A DNA stretch of 64,000 nucleotides from Durusdinium trenchii (lineage: Eukaryota; Sar; Dinophyceae; Suessiales; Symbiodiniaceae): assembly GCA_963970005.1 (NCBI GenBank), contig CAXAMN010005335.1, forward strand, positions 690,858 to 754,857, in the 5' to 3' direction. The translations under genes and the position numbers were made by a program. Below, one piece after another: positions 13,701-23,274 of this stretch (the first letter of the stretch is position 1; every line of letters begins with the position of its first letter). The notes beneath the pieces were generated by a model, which saw only the letters and a program-made list of their open reading frames with translations, made no database searches and had not been told where the DNA came from.

Positions 13701-16700
13701 CCAAACAGCTGGCCATGGCGCCAAGGTGGTCTGCTCCGCCAACGACCCTGCAGCGGTGGCCATTCGCACCACATCATCTGACGGGCGACGGATCGTGAAG
13801 TCGGGGAACGGATGCGCTGGAGGCCACGAAGAACGTCAAACTACCTGGAATCTCAAAGTACTTTTGGAAAATGAGTCATGTCTTTATACTACGTGTCTAC
13901 GTACAATTTTCCAAAAGCAGCGTCATGTCTTTGAATATATTATACCAGTGTACTTGTACTACCTGGAATCTCAAAGTACAAGTATCTGTCTTTATGTGGT
14001 CATGTCCCATTTTCTAAGGTACTCTGGAGGGTCCATGTACACACTGAGGTGATCTGAGGTGCGTGTTTTTTTGCCGGGGGCGAGTCACCCAACACACATG
14101 CGAGATCAATTGAAACCTGAAGATCTTCCCGAAATTCAGAGTTCCTGTTTGCCAAGGGAGCTCATGGATTTTGGGTTCTGAGGTGAATTGCGCAGGGTTT
14201 GTGAAGATGCTGCGCTGGTCTCCACGATCACACTGACTGGAAAACGGTATTCCCCCCATATCACCAAAGCCATCGTTTATCCCATTGAACCTTGGTCCGG
14301 TCCAAGAAATGAACTTATTTTGGATTTGCGAACAATCAAGACAGCCTCTGACCAACTCGGATAAGCCCCACTCTTTGCTCACCTGAGGGAAAACCCAGGT
14401 CAGACCGGTTGCAGGCCCGGCCTTGGTAGCCCTGGCACTGTGCTTGATTGCCCGAGTTGCAGGGGATCAGGAGAGTCTGCAGTGACACCTGGCAAACGAA
14501 GCGTTCGATGAAGCTGAGATGAGTTTTGTGTTTCTCCCGTTGTAGGAGACCTCCGTTTCAACAACCCGGTGGTCCCTTTGTAGTGCACAAAGCTTCTGGT
14601 TGCAGAAATCAACGCTGCCTGTTGCCACCGCGGCGCATCTGGCTTCCCAATATCCACCAAAATCAAAGGTGTGTTGAGCTCAAATGAAAAACAAGGTAAA
14701 GCCAAGCTGTTGTACTTTTGTCATGGGACCATTTGGCTGGATGTCTGATAGTTTCGACATGTTTTGACCACAGCCTGCAGGTTCATGTGACATGTTCTCT
14801 TAGTGTTCAAAGCTTTCTGTCAAATGCCTCAGAATTGACCAAGCGCATCGTGGAATTGCATGTTCCTACACATCGTGGGTGTCCAACTCTAGTGGATGAT
14901 GGCTGTCAGATGATTTCAAACGATGTTAAGCAGGTCAGATTCTCCGAACCTTTCTTTCACTTGAGCGTGACCATTGGGAAACCCATGGGACCCAATTGCC
15001 TCGCCTGCAAGGCATGCCGCTCCTGAACCGTGTGGACCCAAAGCCCTTGGCGGAAGCGACCGTGACGAGCTGGAAGAGCGGCGTTTCCGTTGATCCATCG
15101 GAGTATGGCCAGGATGGGTCAGTCTGTATTGCCAAGCACCTTTCAAGTGGTTTTTCATTTTTTGAAATACCCTACGCTACTTGTGGATCTTCATTGGACA
15201 CCCCTTTTGCAGGCGTCCTTGTCAATGTAACTATTTCTTTGTCTCCAAAAGTCACGAGGTGGTTCGACCAAGCCAACACCAAGACGGGGGTTCGCTGGTG
15301 TCCCTGGTGTCTGGTCACTGTTTCATGGTGGCGCTCTCAGGTTGGGCCACGAAGAGATCTTTGGGGCCCCATTGACGGAGTGAGTGAGCCGGCCTTACGG
15401 ATACGGCCTATACGGCCTGACCAGAACATGCACTAAGAGGAAGCTGCAGTGGCTCCAGGGTGCACCTATCCTGACCTGCTTTGTTGATTGGGTATGCATG
15501 AATTGATGATCTGCATGCCCCGGTGAACGGTTCTGTTCATGTTCTGAAAATCACCCAAAGAAACATCATTCATCTGTCCACGCCCACCGCCCACCTAGTA
15601 AGGTGAAGGCAATGATGATGGATGCCCAGTCAATCAAGGTCCACACACGAATGTACTTCCTGAGCACAACTGAATGGTCACAGTGACTCATTTCCGCATG
15701 ACTTTCAGCGAAGAAACCTCAACCTAAAGCTTTGTATCAAGTGAGGGGGCACACTAAAGATAAAGCTCAGGTGAATGGTGAACATAAATCACAGATCCCG
15801 TATCCATATAGTGCATTGCATGAATTGTCCAACATATCGTGTCACAGAAAAACCCTACTTCTCCACCTTGCAGAAAGAAAACAGCAATCATACTTAGCCT
15901 TAATTAGCTAACATAGTTTAATTAAAGGCACATTTGGACTGGAATATGTTGTTCTTTCACACATCAATATCTTACTTTCGCAAACTCGGTTTGCTTTGCG
16001 GAAAAAAAACATAAAGGCGTGGGCTTGTACCTTTTGGCGGTGGACCTTTTGGAAAAACCGCGTTTTCGCCGGAGACACAGGGAACCTGTCACTAAGCGGA
16101 TCCAAGTTGCAGGAAGAATCTCACGCACCGTCTCTCGCGTTCGGACATCAAACCTGGAGCTGTGGAGAGTGATTTCAATATGTCGATTATTGTAGATCGA
16201 TTGATGGACAGGGGAGGTTCTTGAATTTCAAAAAAGAAAACACAATTATACAGTTATACAGTTATACAAGAATATACAATAATAGTGTCATTTTATATTG
16301 TGTCACTTTTCTTGACGGATGGATAATTAGATTAGATGTCATGCAAACCAGGTGTACGGTGAACTTTGCAATATGTTTTTTTGAATCAACGAACAGGTGG
16401 TGAGCAGTCTCGAGGGCGGTCTTAGACTCTAGAAGAATACGAGCTCGTGGATACTGTCTCGTATCGTAGGAGACAAACCTTCGTCGTCGTCCGGACCGCT
16501 GTGGTGGTCCGGACCACCACAGCGGTTTGCACCGGGACACCTCGGACAGCACGACACCTCGGCGGCTTCGCGAAGAACAGGCGGCGGCAACGTTCGGAGA
16601 GCCCAAGGCAAAGCGGCTTAGCCAACGTTCGGACAGCCAGGGCGGTCAACGTATACATCAACCTGCCCAAAATCCCTTAGCTTTTGAGTGCATTGTCATC

Positions 16701-18870
16701 GACCTCCTGAGTGCTATGTTGTGAGCGCGTGTGTAATCCAAACATATCCCACAATATTACTCATACTCGACTGATCAATCTTGGACAGATTGATTCGTGA
16801 ACATCGGACGGAGAAGGCGCTTGGGTTTCATGCACCATATTTGTTCAATTATATATAATAATATTATTAACTATATTAACTGTTCTTGTACCAGTTCTTG
16901 TGAGTTGTCTCCACTCTGGATTTACGACAGCAATCCAACATCCTTTGCTACTTCCCTACGATTTCAATTTGACAATCTTTCCAGCAAGTCAGCCAGTCAC
17001 TTCGTCTTACGAAGCCCAAATCAAACGTTTGGAATAAAAGAGTGTTATACGGTGTCTGTGCCCAAGGCACCGGTGATGATTTGATGCACTTCCTCCGCCA
17101 AGATGCTCAAAATGCCTCCAACAAGATACTCAAGGCGGTCGTGGGCGAAAGCTGGTGCTTGAATATTGGACAAACTACGCACACAATTTCAGTATGAGGT
17201 GTGCCCCCATGCAAGACATGAACACATCTACTGTGTGAGAGAGAGAAGAACAAAACATATCTCAGGTAACGTAACGACTGTTTCTTATTTTAACACGTGT
17301 GCCAATATTGACGGTTTCTTATTTTAACAAATGTATGAATCAACATGGATGCATACATGACTATACAGTAATGATTATACAGTAATTCAATTCTGGTTGC
17401 AACAATGAGCATCCATAACTTTGGTAAGCGATGTGTTGTAACCCCACATTCTAATCATGCTTGGGATATTCCATAAGTCAAATCAATACTTTCCAGCCGA
17501 TACACTCCCACCGCGTATGGTGACAGCCTAAAGTGTCCACGTTTAAGATGCAAGAACATCACGCAGCACAGCGGAGACCAGTTGCATGAGATTTTCACTG
17601 TGACCCGTTGCGGATTACTCCATGGAGGCTTTAAGAAATGAACTACACTTTCCACACCAGCAACCTCAATCATCCTCAATCAAAGAGAACTCCACTGGCA
17701 AATTAAATAGTGACATCCGGTGCCAACGAATCCAGTCCGAGCCATCGAGCTGCTGAGGAAGAAAAGGATCTCCCAGCAAAGTAACCAAAGATTGGCGTAA
17801 GGTCTCATTTTCAAGGACCTTAGGTGACTGCAGGACAGTGACTTTCAGAAGGTGTCGCGATGTTGTGGCAACAGTGGTGTTGTTTGATATTGGTTTCACA
17901 ACAGCTACGTCTCTGGCTGATCAAGACGGTAAAAGGATTGTGTGTTCCTGAGCTTCAAAAGTCTTTTCCAAAGAAATGCACGGGGCCTTCCCAAACCCAC
18001 CTACCACATACCCAAGATCCTTCTGAGAGGCTATCTGCTCCGTATAATGGATCATTGATCTAATACGCCTATGGTATACCTTGGGTCGCCTAGGTATACC
18101 TCGGGACAAAACCGGGGTAGAACCTGGGTCACCACCGAGACGCATCAAGGTGATCTGCTTCCAAATCCGTCCCGAGCGGGCCAGCAAGAAGTGAATATCG
18201 GTGAGTGTGAGGATGTCAAAGTCCGGGTTATAAAGCACCATGCTGATCTGGGGCAACACGAGTCGGTTTTGTTGCGTTTTTTTGGTTCACTGATCTGAAC
18301 ACCCAATCAACTGTCGGATTGGATGTGCTCTCCAACCGCACCTTCCACGTCTTTCTTACTCCTCAGACTCCTCAGTTTCCAGCTCCTACACACAACCCCC
18401 CCCCCGGTGTGGTTTCCTGATCACCCTTGTGTGAACACATCAAAAGGGGTCAAATGAATCAACTGTCCCCAGATTGTCCAGTGATCGGTCTGGCCTTCCA
18501 GTGATCAGTCTGTGCGCTGAGCCAGTTGCTCCTCTCCAGCTGTGTGATCTTGTCGCTGGGATCGTCCAAGAAGCTGAACCATCTCTGGGCGCGGTTTCAG
18601 TCGTTGGGGCCGGTTTCTTGAAAAATAGAGGGGCGTAGCCCAAGAGGAACCGAAAAGTCAACGGTATAAGCATAGGACATATACGAGAAAAACCTCAGAA
18701 TTTTCAAGGCAAACACGATTCCACCAGGTGAAGCTAGGTATGGGATGGACATTCAATATTGTTGGATTCAATTTGGATTCTCTTGTGCCAAGCAGCAGTC
18801 TTGTTGGAGTCCTCAATGAAATCCAAAAACCCAACGTCGAAGTCTGTGGGCTGAATGGTGAAGTCCTTCC
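7674..18870 (-). CDS. PKD2-like (polycystin) cation channel gene, multi-exon, partial
   Basis: This is a split gene for a polycystin-type TRP cation channel, a membrane protein passing cations such as calcium. Read on the minus strand, successive short exons give, in family order, an ectodomain stretch ending in a YNPDFD...IWK motif, a hydrophobic S2-like helix (WLLCWEILFFL), the S4-S5 linker signature LRLFKTFTLQPRLA, S5 (HFGIIFVSVFL...FFGR), the pore helix and filter (AFITLFRALMGDLDF), S6 (FMVTMVLILLNM) and the post-S6 IAIIMD motif. From 12370 down to 7719 the codon phases of six consecutive exons agree exactly. Introns there run 346, 1144, 1273, 899 and 655 bp. Exons for S1, S3, the N-terminus and the cytoplasmic C-terminus were not located, so the span is a minimum. 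Family assignment rests on motif order; whether the gene is expressed is unknown. The exons at 19.7-20.7 kb on the same strand could be its 5' part. Confidence 0.75.
8375..8430 (-). CDS. Polycystin-like channel, S6 exon
   Basis: This 56-nt exon follows TTCGAG|GCTGG and ends CTGAACAT|GTGCC, a GT donor splitting the ATG codon after its second base. It encodes AGLFHLSFMVTMVLILLN plus the first two bases of Met. Following MEAQ of the pore exon, QAG-(I/L)-x(3)-F is the usual start of S6, and LLNM its usual end. Phases on both sides fit exactly. Confidence 0.78.
9330..9412 (-). CDS. Polycystin-like channel, pore helix and selectivity filter exon
   Basis: This 83-nt exon starts at GTTGGAG|GTTAC and ends at a GC donor (GCACAG|GCAGG), phase 0. 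Joined to the previous exon it gives FGRAIEGYSSLNNAF, then ITLFRALMGDLDFEAMEAQ. The F-x-x-LFRxLxGDxDF block is the pore helix and filter of polycystin channels, with Gly-Asp in the filter position. This is the most diagnostic exon of the gene. The surrounding frame is open for 80 codons. Confidence 0.8.
9571..9681. mobile_element. Foldback element, family F, intronic
   Basis: CTCCCTGGAACTAACATGGA and its complement (TCCATGTTAATTCCAGGGAG, one mismatch) bound about 108 bp in an intron of the polycystin-like gene. Confidence 0.55.
10686..10767 (-). CDS. Polycystin-like channel, S5 exon
   Basis: This 82-nt exon follows acceptor ACACTCAG|GTTCAC and ends at a GC donor (ATTGAAG|GCTCAG) at phase 1. 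It encodes the S5 helix VHFGIIFVSVFLSFVFMAMG and then FFGRAIE. H-F-x-I-x-F-x-S-V-F-L and FGR-x-(I/V)-E are typical of this family. Reading through the donor gives an open frame to a stop at about 10627, so an unspliced version would look like a small membrane ORF. Confidence 0.75.
10973..11064. mobile_element. Foldback element, family C, intronic
   Basis: This diverged copy with ends AGAGTAGATGGCAC and GTGCCATCTACT lies within an intron of the polycystin-like gene (between the exons at 11912-11959 and 10686-10767). Confidence 0.55.
11912..11959 (-). CDS. Polycystin-like channel, short S4-S5 exon
   Basis: This 48-nt exon encodes MGNAILQTLKSGVRLE. It starts after AAAGAG and ends at a GC donor (CTGGAG|GCATC). 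Both ends are phase 0, which joins PRLA of the previous exon to VHFG of the next without breaking frame. The (T)L-x(3-5)-DL-type amphipathic stretch before S5 is expected here. It is short, so it is supported mainly by phase and position; another short exon could substitute. Confidence 0.55.
12306..12370 (-). CDS. Polycystin-like channel, S4-S5 linker exon
   Basis: The exon is 65 nt after a GAGCTCAG|GT acceptor, ending at TTGGCA|GTTTC, a GT donor at phase 0. It encodes FYPFCILLRLFKTFTLQPRL plus A. The LRLFK-x-F-x-x-QPRLA pattern is a strong signature of protist polycystin/PKD channels, marking the end of the S4 helix and the linker. The first two bases complete a codon begun in a missing upstream exon. 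Confidence 0.75.
13841..13979. repeat. Direct repeat with internal hairpin
   Basis: CTACCTGGAATCTCAAAGTA(C) occurs at 13841-13861 and 13959-13979. Between them CTTTTGGAAAAT (13861-13872) is mirrored exactly by ATTTTCCAAAAG (13906-13917), and TCATGTCTTT recurs. Confidence 0.65.
15172..15207. mobile_element. Family E fragment, inverted, intronic
   Basis: TACTTGTGGATCTTCATTGG plus ACACCCCTT is the reverse complement of the family E interior. It lies in the large intron of the polycystin-like gene. Confidence 0.35.
16495..16526. repeat. Perfect 32-bp palindrome
   Basis: ACCGCTGTGGTGGTCC is followed directly by GGACCACCACAGCGGT, with no spacer. The surrounding bases are GC-rich and repeat GTCCGGAC. 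Confidence 0.9.
17728..17818 (-). CDS. Polycystin-like channel, S2-type helix exon (edges approximate)
   Basis: After a CACCTAAG|G acceptor the minus strand reads SLKMRPYANLWLLCWEILFF followed by LSSSMARTGF. The strongly hydrophobic WLLCWEILFFL run directly after the ectodomain exon fits the second membrane helix of a polycystin channel. Donor candidates are GATG|GC (end 17743) and GATTC|GT (end 17728). A second frame here (VLENETLRQSLVTLL) is also open but does not fit the family order. The S3 exon should lie between this exon and 12370 and was not recognised. Confidence 0.5.
18136..18247 (-). CDS. Polycystin-like channel, ectodomain exon with YNPDFD...IWK motif
   Basis: The exon follows a CCCCAG acceptor and reads ISMVLYNPDFDILTL, then TDIHFLLARSGRIWKQI. 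In protist polycystin-like channels a similar block (x-V-x-YN, then a hydrophobic strand, then R-x-G-x-IWK) closes the extracellular domain before S2. The 3' edge is uncertain: CTCG|GTGG gives 18136, while a GC donor two codons earlier (TTGAT|GCGTC) would join in frame to the next exon. It lies about 500 bp upstream of the next exon in transcript order. Confidence 0.6.
18751..18870 (-). CDS. Polycystin-like channel, ectodomain exon (edges approximate)
   Basis: An open minus-strand stretch reads ...TDFDVGFLDFIEDSNKTAAW... and continues HKRIQIES. The pattern F-x-D-x-I-(8-10)-W followed by a basic/hydrophobic strand resembles the polycystin ectodomain just before the YN motif, which is the next exon downstream. 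Possible acceptors are GGACAG|GG (exon start 18870) or CATTCAG|CC (18850). Donors considered are GAAT|GT (end 18751) or an earlier GA site. The phase to the next exon could not be fixed, so both edges are uncertain. The other frames here are also partly open, but only this one fits the gene. Confidence 0.5.
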
Positions 18871-19012
18871 CTGTCCAGAAAAGCATCTAGGTGTGGACAA
18901 GCTCAGTGATGTCCAAGCATTGAATCCAAACAATTACACCAGCATAGACAGCATAGACCCCAAATAGCTGGGCAGAATTCAACGACCCAAAAAACATCCA
19001 GTTCTGTAGCTG

Positions 19013-19258
19013 TTGACACGTACCACCGTGACTATCGTGACTCCAAAGCGAGCACAACCAGCTGACACCAAGACCGACACCCTGTCGCGACAGCACGCAC
19101 AGGCCAGCTCACAGCACCGGCGCAAGCTCCCCGCACCGGCACCAGCACCGCCACCATGTCTCAACACCGCGGACAGCCAGCTCACAAACACCAGCGCTGG
19201 CCCAAGCACCGACACCCTGTCTCGAAAGCGTGCACAGCCAGCTGATGTTTGTTTGAAG
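19013..19258. repeat. Imperfect tandem repeat, Ser/Thr/Ala-coding composition
   Basis: The segment around ACCGACACCCTGTC(G/T)CGA...CACAG(G)CCAGCT recurs about 127 bp apart, with further CAGCTGA/CACCGGC echoes. The plus frame is open through it (82 codons, TDTLSRxxAQ twice) but is repeat-driven. Confidence 0.4.
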
Positions 19259-19755
19259 TAAGAACCCTATAAACTATCGTTATTTGGGGAAAATATGTGT
19301 TTCAGTTGTAGAAACGCGTACATACACAAACAAGTCAAACAAGTTCTCTTGCATGAACGGAAATCCAGCCAGTGGTGGCCAGAAGGAAGTGAGAACCGAT
19401 GCGCCAAAAACATCGTTAGTTGTGCAAAAAAAACAATAAACCATGACTGTTTGACAACCTCTTCCAAACGACAAAACAAATGCGACCAGTCCAGTTTCAT
19501 TGCGTCAGCCGAACCTAATTCGGAACAACTGTCACTGGTGGTTGTATTGTCCTTGGATGAGGACAACGTGCACCAAAAGAACCGTTCAAGAACAACGCTC
19601 TGCGCAAGGCAAAACATTGCACACGTAGTGACATGCAAAACAAAAAGTAAAACAGTAAAACCATGAAAAATGCACTGAACAACTTCAGGGGTCTATGGCC
19701 TGCAGCAAATCAAAATTGTCGCAAGCAGTGGCCTGCAGGCAGTGTGCGAACACAC

Positions 19756-19791
19756 CGTTTTGCGTTGCTTTGCACTTGAATCTTCGACAGC
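19756..19791 (-). CDS. Possible exon 4 of an unrecognised minus-strand gene
   Basis: This 36-nt phase-0 stretch (AVEDSSAKQRKT) lies between CCTCGAAG|G and AAAACG|GTGTG. It would continue exon 3 in frame. It is very short and could be chance. Confidence 0.22.
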
Positions 19792-20070
19792 CTTCGAGGC
19801 TGCGAACGGTATAGATGAACAAACAGCTAGAGCAACAAAACGAGCAGTCACAGAGTCCAAAGCATGTCATGTAACTTGTATTCATTTGCATGTATATAAT
19901 CATGTAATCATGCATGTTGCATGAAGAATGCCATGGTTTCCAGCCAGGTGTTTAACTAGAGGCTGGCACGCGCCTGAGACAAACAAAGTGGTGACCAGAA
20001 GTGCTAAGTCATGCTTCCAAGAACCACGCAGCAATTTACAATCCAGTTTGTCAAGGTTGGCTTGCCCTAC

Positions 20071-20178
20071 CTTGGCAGTCTGCTGCGACAGCTTGACCGG
20101 CCCAAGCTTTCCTGAGGGCGTGCAAGGCAAGGAATCGGCTGCAAAATGCTCCAGAGCACTTTTGTCTGCAGCAACTGC
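20071..20178 (-). CDS. Candidate exon 3 of an unrecognised minus-strand gene
   Basis: This 108-nt exon is bounded by CATGTAG|GCAG and GCCAAG|GTAGGG, both phase 0. It encodes 36 residues beginning AVAADKSALEHFAADS and ending GPVKLSQQTAK. The splice sites are canonical and the intron to the previous exon is 152 bp. No domain is recognised. This is the best supported exon of the group. Confidence 0.5.
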
Positions 20179-20330
20179 CTACATGAACAGTCCCTTGCCA
20201 GCGGTCGCTTGGAGCACGCTATCGCCTAACTTCGAGTGACCCTTTCTGTACGGCGCGGGTCGTTACGAGTATCTGGACTTGGGTTTGTGCAATTTCTATA
20301 CTCTGAAACCACCCTTTTATGATGTTTTAC

Positions 20331-20399
20331 GCCAAAAAGGCCGGCCGAGACGCGATTCACATCGCGGTAGACTTGCTTCTCCCGGGCCGAAAGGGCTGC
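20331..20399 (-). CDS. Candidate exon 2 of an unrecognised minus-strand gene
   Basis: A pyrimidine-rich acceptor ending GCGCAACAG precedes 69 nt encoding AALSAREKQVYRDVNRVSAG plus LFG, then a GT donor (GGC|GTAAAA), phase 0 on both sides. The peptide is charged, helix-like and probably cytosolic. Function is unknown. It could belong to the N-terminal region of the polycystin-like gene 1.5 kb downstream or to a separate gene. Confidence 0.45.
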
Positions 20400-20632
20400 C
20401 TGTTGCGCGGCAGCAGGCAGGGTTGAGGGTTCAACAAAGAAACGGCGCATGTGATTTTTTAGCAGGAAAACACATGCTTCTGTGACAAGAAATTGCCCTT
20501 TGCGAAAATCACTTTGACCAAATTACACACGGTTCACGACATGTCTCGCCTCTTCTTGGTGGGGTGTTCAACCGAATTGCTTGGTCACAGTGCCGGGCCG
20601 TTTCCCCAATTTTTGGTTGCCAAAATCCTGAC

Positions 20633-20681
20633 CTCTGCCCTGGTCCGTGCGGTAGCCAGCGAGTCTGGAGCGCACCCGCCA
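20633..20681 (-). CDS. Candidate exon 1 of an unrecognised minus-strand gene
   Basis: This 49-nt stretch follows a pyrimidine-rich acceptor (TTCTCCCCGTCAG) and ends at GGGCAGAG|GTCAGG, phase 0. It encodes GGCAPDSLATARTRAE with mostly G/C third positions. Its phase matches the next candidate exon. No domain is recognised; support is the splice-site quality and shared phase with two further exons. Confidence 0.4.
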
Positions 20682-20805
20682 CTGACGGGGAGAACATGTT
20701 TTTCTGTGTTTTTTGTCTTTTCGAAGGTGCATGAAGGCGCCAGGTCGGGTCTGGAGGCTACTAGTCTAGATACTAGTAGCAAGGTGCCTTATAGTCCCTA
20801 AGCAA

Positions 20806-20891
20806 GACGCTCCATGGGACTGGCATATTTGCATACATAGGGGAGGTTTAGGGGCCGATGTAGGCAACAAAAAACCCATGGAGTGTCTGGG
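20806..20891. mobile_element. Foldback element, family B
   Basis: This is a diverged copy with arms GACGCTCCATGGG and CCCATGGAGTGTCTGGGTC and the shared internal GGCATATTTGCATACAT. Confidence 0.5.
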
Positions 20892-22286
20892 TCAGTGTGA
20901 GGGGCACCCCTATCCTCGCAGCGTGCGGCAGCGACACGAAACTGCTGGGTTGTTGTCAATTCTTGTGGATGTTGCTGCTGTCAGACCCGTGCTGTGACTG
21001 TGGACTGTGACCAACGAACGATGGTTTGGCAAGCAAAAATCAACCCCATGAAGCCCAACAGCGGGCTAGATGTGCAAGAACAAGTGCGGGAACACTGCTG
21101 CTCCTACCTGTGCCAGTAAGATCCATGAAGGGGGAAAACAAACACATTGTAAAACAAGCAGTATCAAGCCGTCATCAGTCATGAACCATTGAACAGTGCT
21201 TTCAGGGTAAGAGGTCAACGTTTACATCCAGGCTTCTCGCTTCGTAGCTTCAATCTGATTCTCTGTGGATGATAGACAAGCCCCCCTGACAAGCCGAAGG
21301 ACCGAAGGAGAGGAGAACAAGAATAGACCATGAAAGCTTGTGACAGACTCGTCGACCTGGCCCTTGGGGCAGTTCGTTGGCCCCTCTCGGACCGGAGAGC
21401 GAAGGTTCGAGACTCTCCAAGAGGCGACTGCTTGCGGTTGGGTGCTTGGTTTCTCTCCATCGTAGCCAGTGTTGGAATAGTGTAGAATTCAACATTGAAA
21501 GTCATGAAAGGCACTCACTAGTGAGGTTCATGAAGCCAGCGTGATTGGTCTTTTTGTTGATTCAGGGTTCATGGGGTTCCAGCCGTGTGTCTGATGTCGG
21601 CTTTAGTGAGAACACCGTCTCTCCACTGGCTTTGGAATAAGGTCGGCACTCTTATCAGAGTCAAATGCCGAGAGGCAGTACTGAGGCTGGAGCCCTCCGA
21701 CACGCTGCTGCTCTGTGGCATGTAGATTGCTGCAAAGCCTCTGGCTCTTTATGCGAGTGAACACGCAAGTTGAGTTGAAGCGAAAGGAAACAGCTAGAGT
21801 CCTGGATGATCTTGGATGCTCTTGTTCCGCACATGTTCTTGGAGTTGTGGACTATGATCCAGCACTCTATCAGAGTACAACCAATAGAGGCTACTGTAGA
21901 TTAAAAACAACTGTATGTCGATGTATATCCTGTAGATCCTGTAGATTGTTGCTGCAGTTGCTACAACTGACAGTCCCTGATGCCGAGCTCCCAAATTGCC
22001 TGCAGCAAACATCCATTGCCTACAGGACGCCTCGTTTCGCCACTTTGGCCGGTGAGGCAGGTGAGCAGAGATGGGCATCATGTCGGGTTGAGGATACTCA
22101 GCTGTAAACCACGCCCCCACGTTGAGGATACTCAGCTTTCTTCCTTTATTGCTTAAGGGAACCAACATCTTCAGAGCAGAACTGGCCAAACCCTTCGCCC
22201 CCCAGATCCCGACCCTTGCGATCGCCTAGGCGAAACCAGGAATAAAAGTCGGCGAAGCTGTTGACCTCGGGCAGGGCAAACACCGA

Positions 22287-22444
22287 CCCAAACACTCCAT
22301 GTATGGCATAATATGACATACCTGGATCTTCCAACTGTTACCAACCAATTTCTGCCTATATAACTATATATATATATATGTATCGTGGGGGTGGTTTCAG
22401 GGGTCAATGGGTTTACATACAGTTGCATACATGGAGTGTGTGGG
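22287..22444. mobile_element. Family B foldback element interrupted by a family A half-copy
   Basis: The outer inverted repeats (CCCAAACACTCCATGTATG and CATACATGGAGTGTGTGGG) define a family B element. Between its arms, 22319-22357 is one arm of family A (TACCTGGATCTTCCAACTG), followed by an AT repeat at 22365-22379. The structure shows insertion of A into B, then loss of the other A arm. Confidence 0.55.
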
Positions 22445-23232
22445 CAAAGGCTTGAGGAGCTTGTTAGTATCCAAGTCTTTTCTCAGGGTGCATAATCGTC
22501 GTGGCAACATAGGTTTCGCCCTAGCAACCTTTCTCAGCAAGGTGCCAGGAGAAAACAAACAATTTCACTACCAAGAGAGGTTGAGAGACCTTATAGGACC
22601 CCATAGTGGTACGTATGGGATGGGCTATAAGGCTGTTCAACCTCTCTTGGTACCCATGGCTCAGACCACCAAGTTGAGGCTTTTAAGCGTTGGCCCGCAT
22701 CACAGCCGTCCCAGCGGGCCATCCGCAGCGCGCAAGCTGATGCGCGCTGTTGAGTGGCTGGTTCAGCATCACAGCGAGCGCTCGGCTCCCATGTTTACTA
22801 CAAGTGTCTCATATGTTTATTTGTTTCATCTTGTTCATCTTTAAGAGGAAAACTCACCGCAGCCATGGTGGGAAGTGACTAACCTTTCTTCCCGCTTTCT
22901 CACCGGCTGCTCGGGTGTTTGGCGTCTGAAAACGAGTTCTAGTAAACGGCTGGTTCATGGTATCCAAAAAATGGGGGGTCATTCCTGGCAGTCTGATAGC
23001 AGAAAGTTTCTTGGGGCCTGCCAAAAAAAACTGTGAAGCGTCCCAGTGGCATCGTAGAGATTCTTATGCGCGAAGGTGCCGACGCTGTTCACGGCAAAAT
23101 TTGCATTCTCTTCCTCGGAGGGATCATGTTGCGTGCGGGTGGCTTCCAAAAACATGTTGCGTTCGCTTGTGTGCATTCACCGGACAAGTTTTGTGGGGAA
23201 GCCCCGCCCCAACCCACTTTGTTGCGATTTGG

Positions 23233-23274
23233 GCCAGTCTGAGCATGCGCCCCGCCAGTCTGAGCATGCGCCCC
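23233..23274. repeat. 21-bp tandem duplication
   Basis: GCCAGTCTGAGCATGCGCCC(C) occurs twice, adjacent and identical. Confidence 0.9.

Larger units (their letters stand above)
12371..17727. other. Large intronic interval of the polycystin-like gene, S3 exon unplaced
   Basis: This 5.3-kb stretch must hold at least one further channel exon if the gene is intact. It contains a direct repeat with an internal hairpin (13841-13979), a partial foldback element (15172-15207) and a 32-bp perfect palindrome (16495-16526). Open stretches on both strands at 13369-14052 (plus) and 14400-14705 (minus) carry no recognised domain. Confidence 0.4.
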
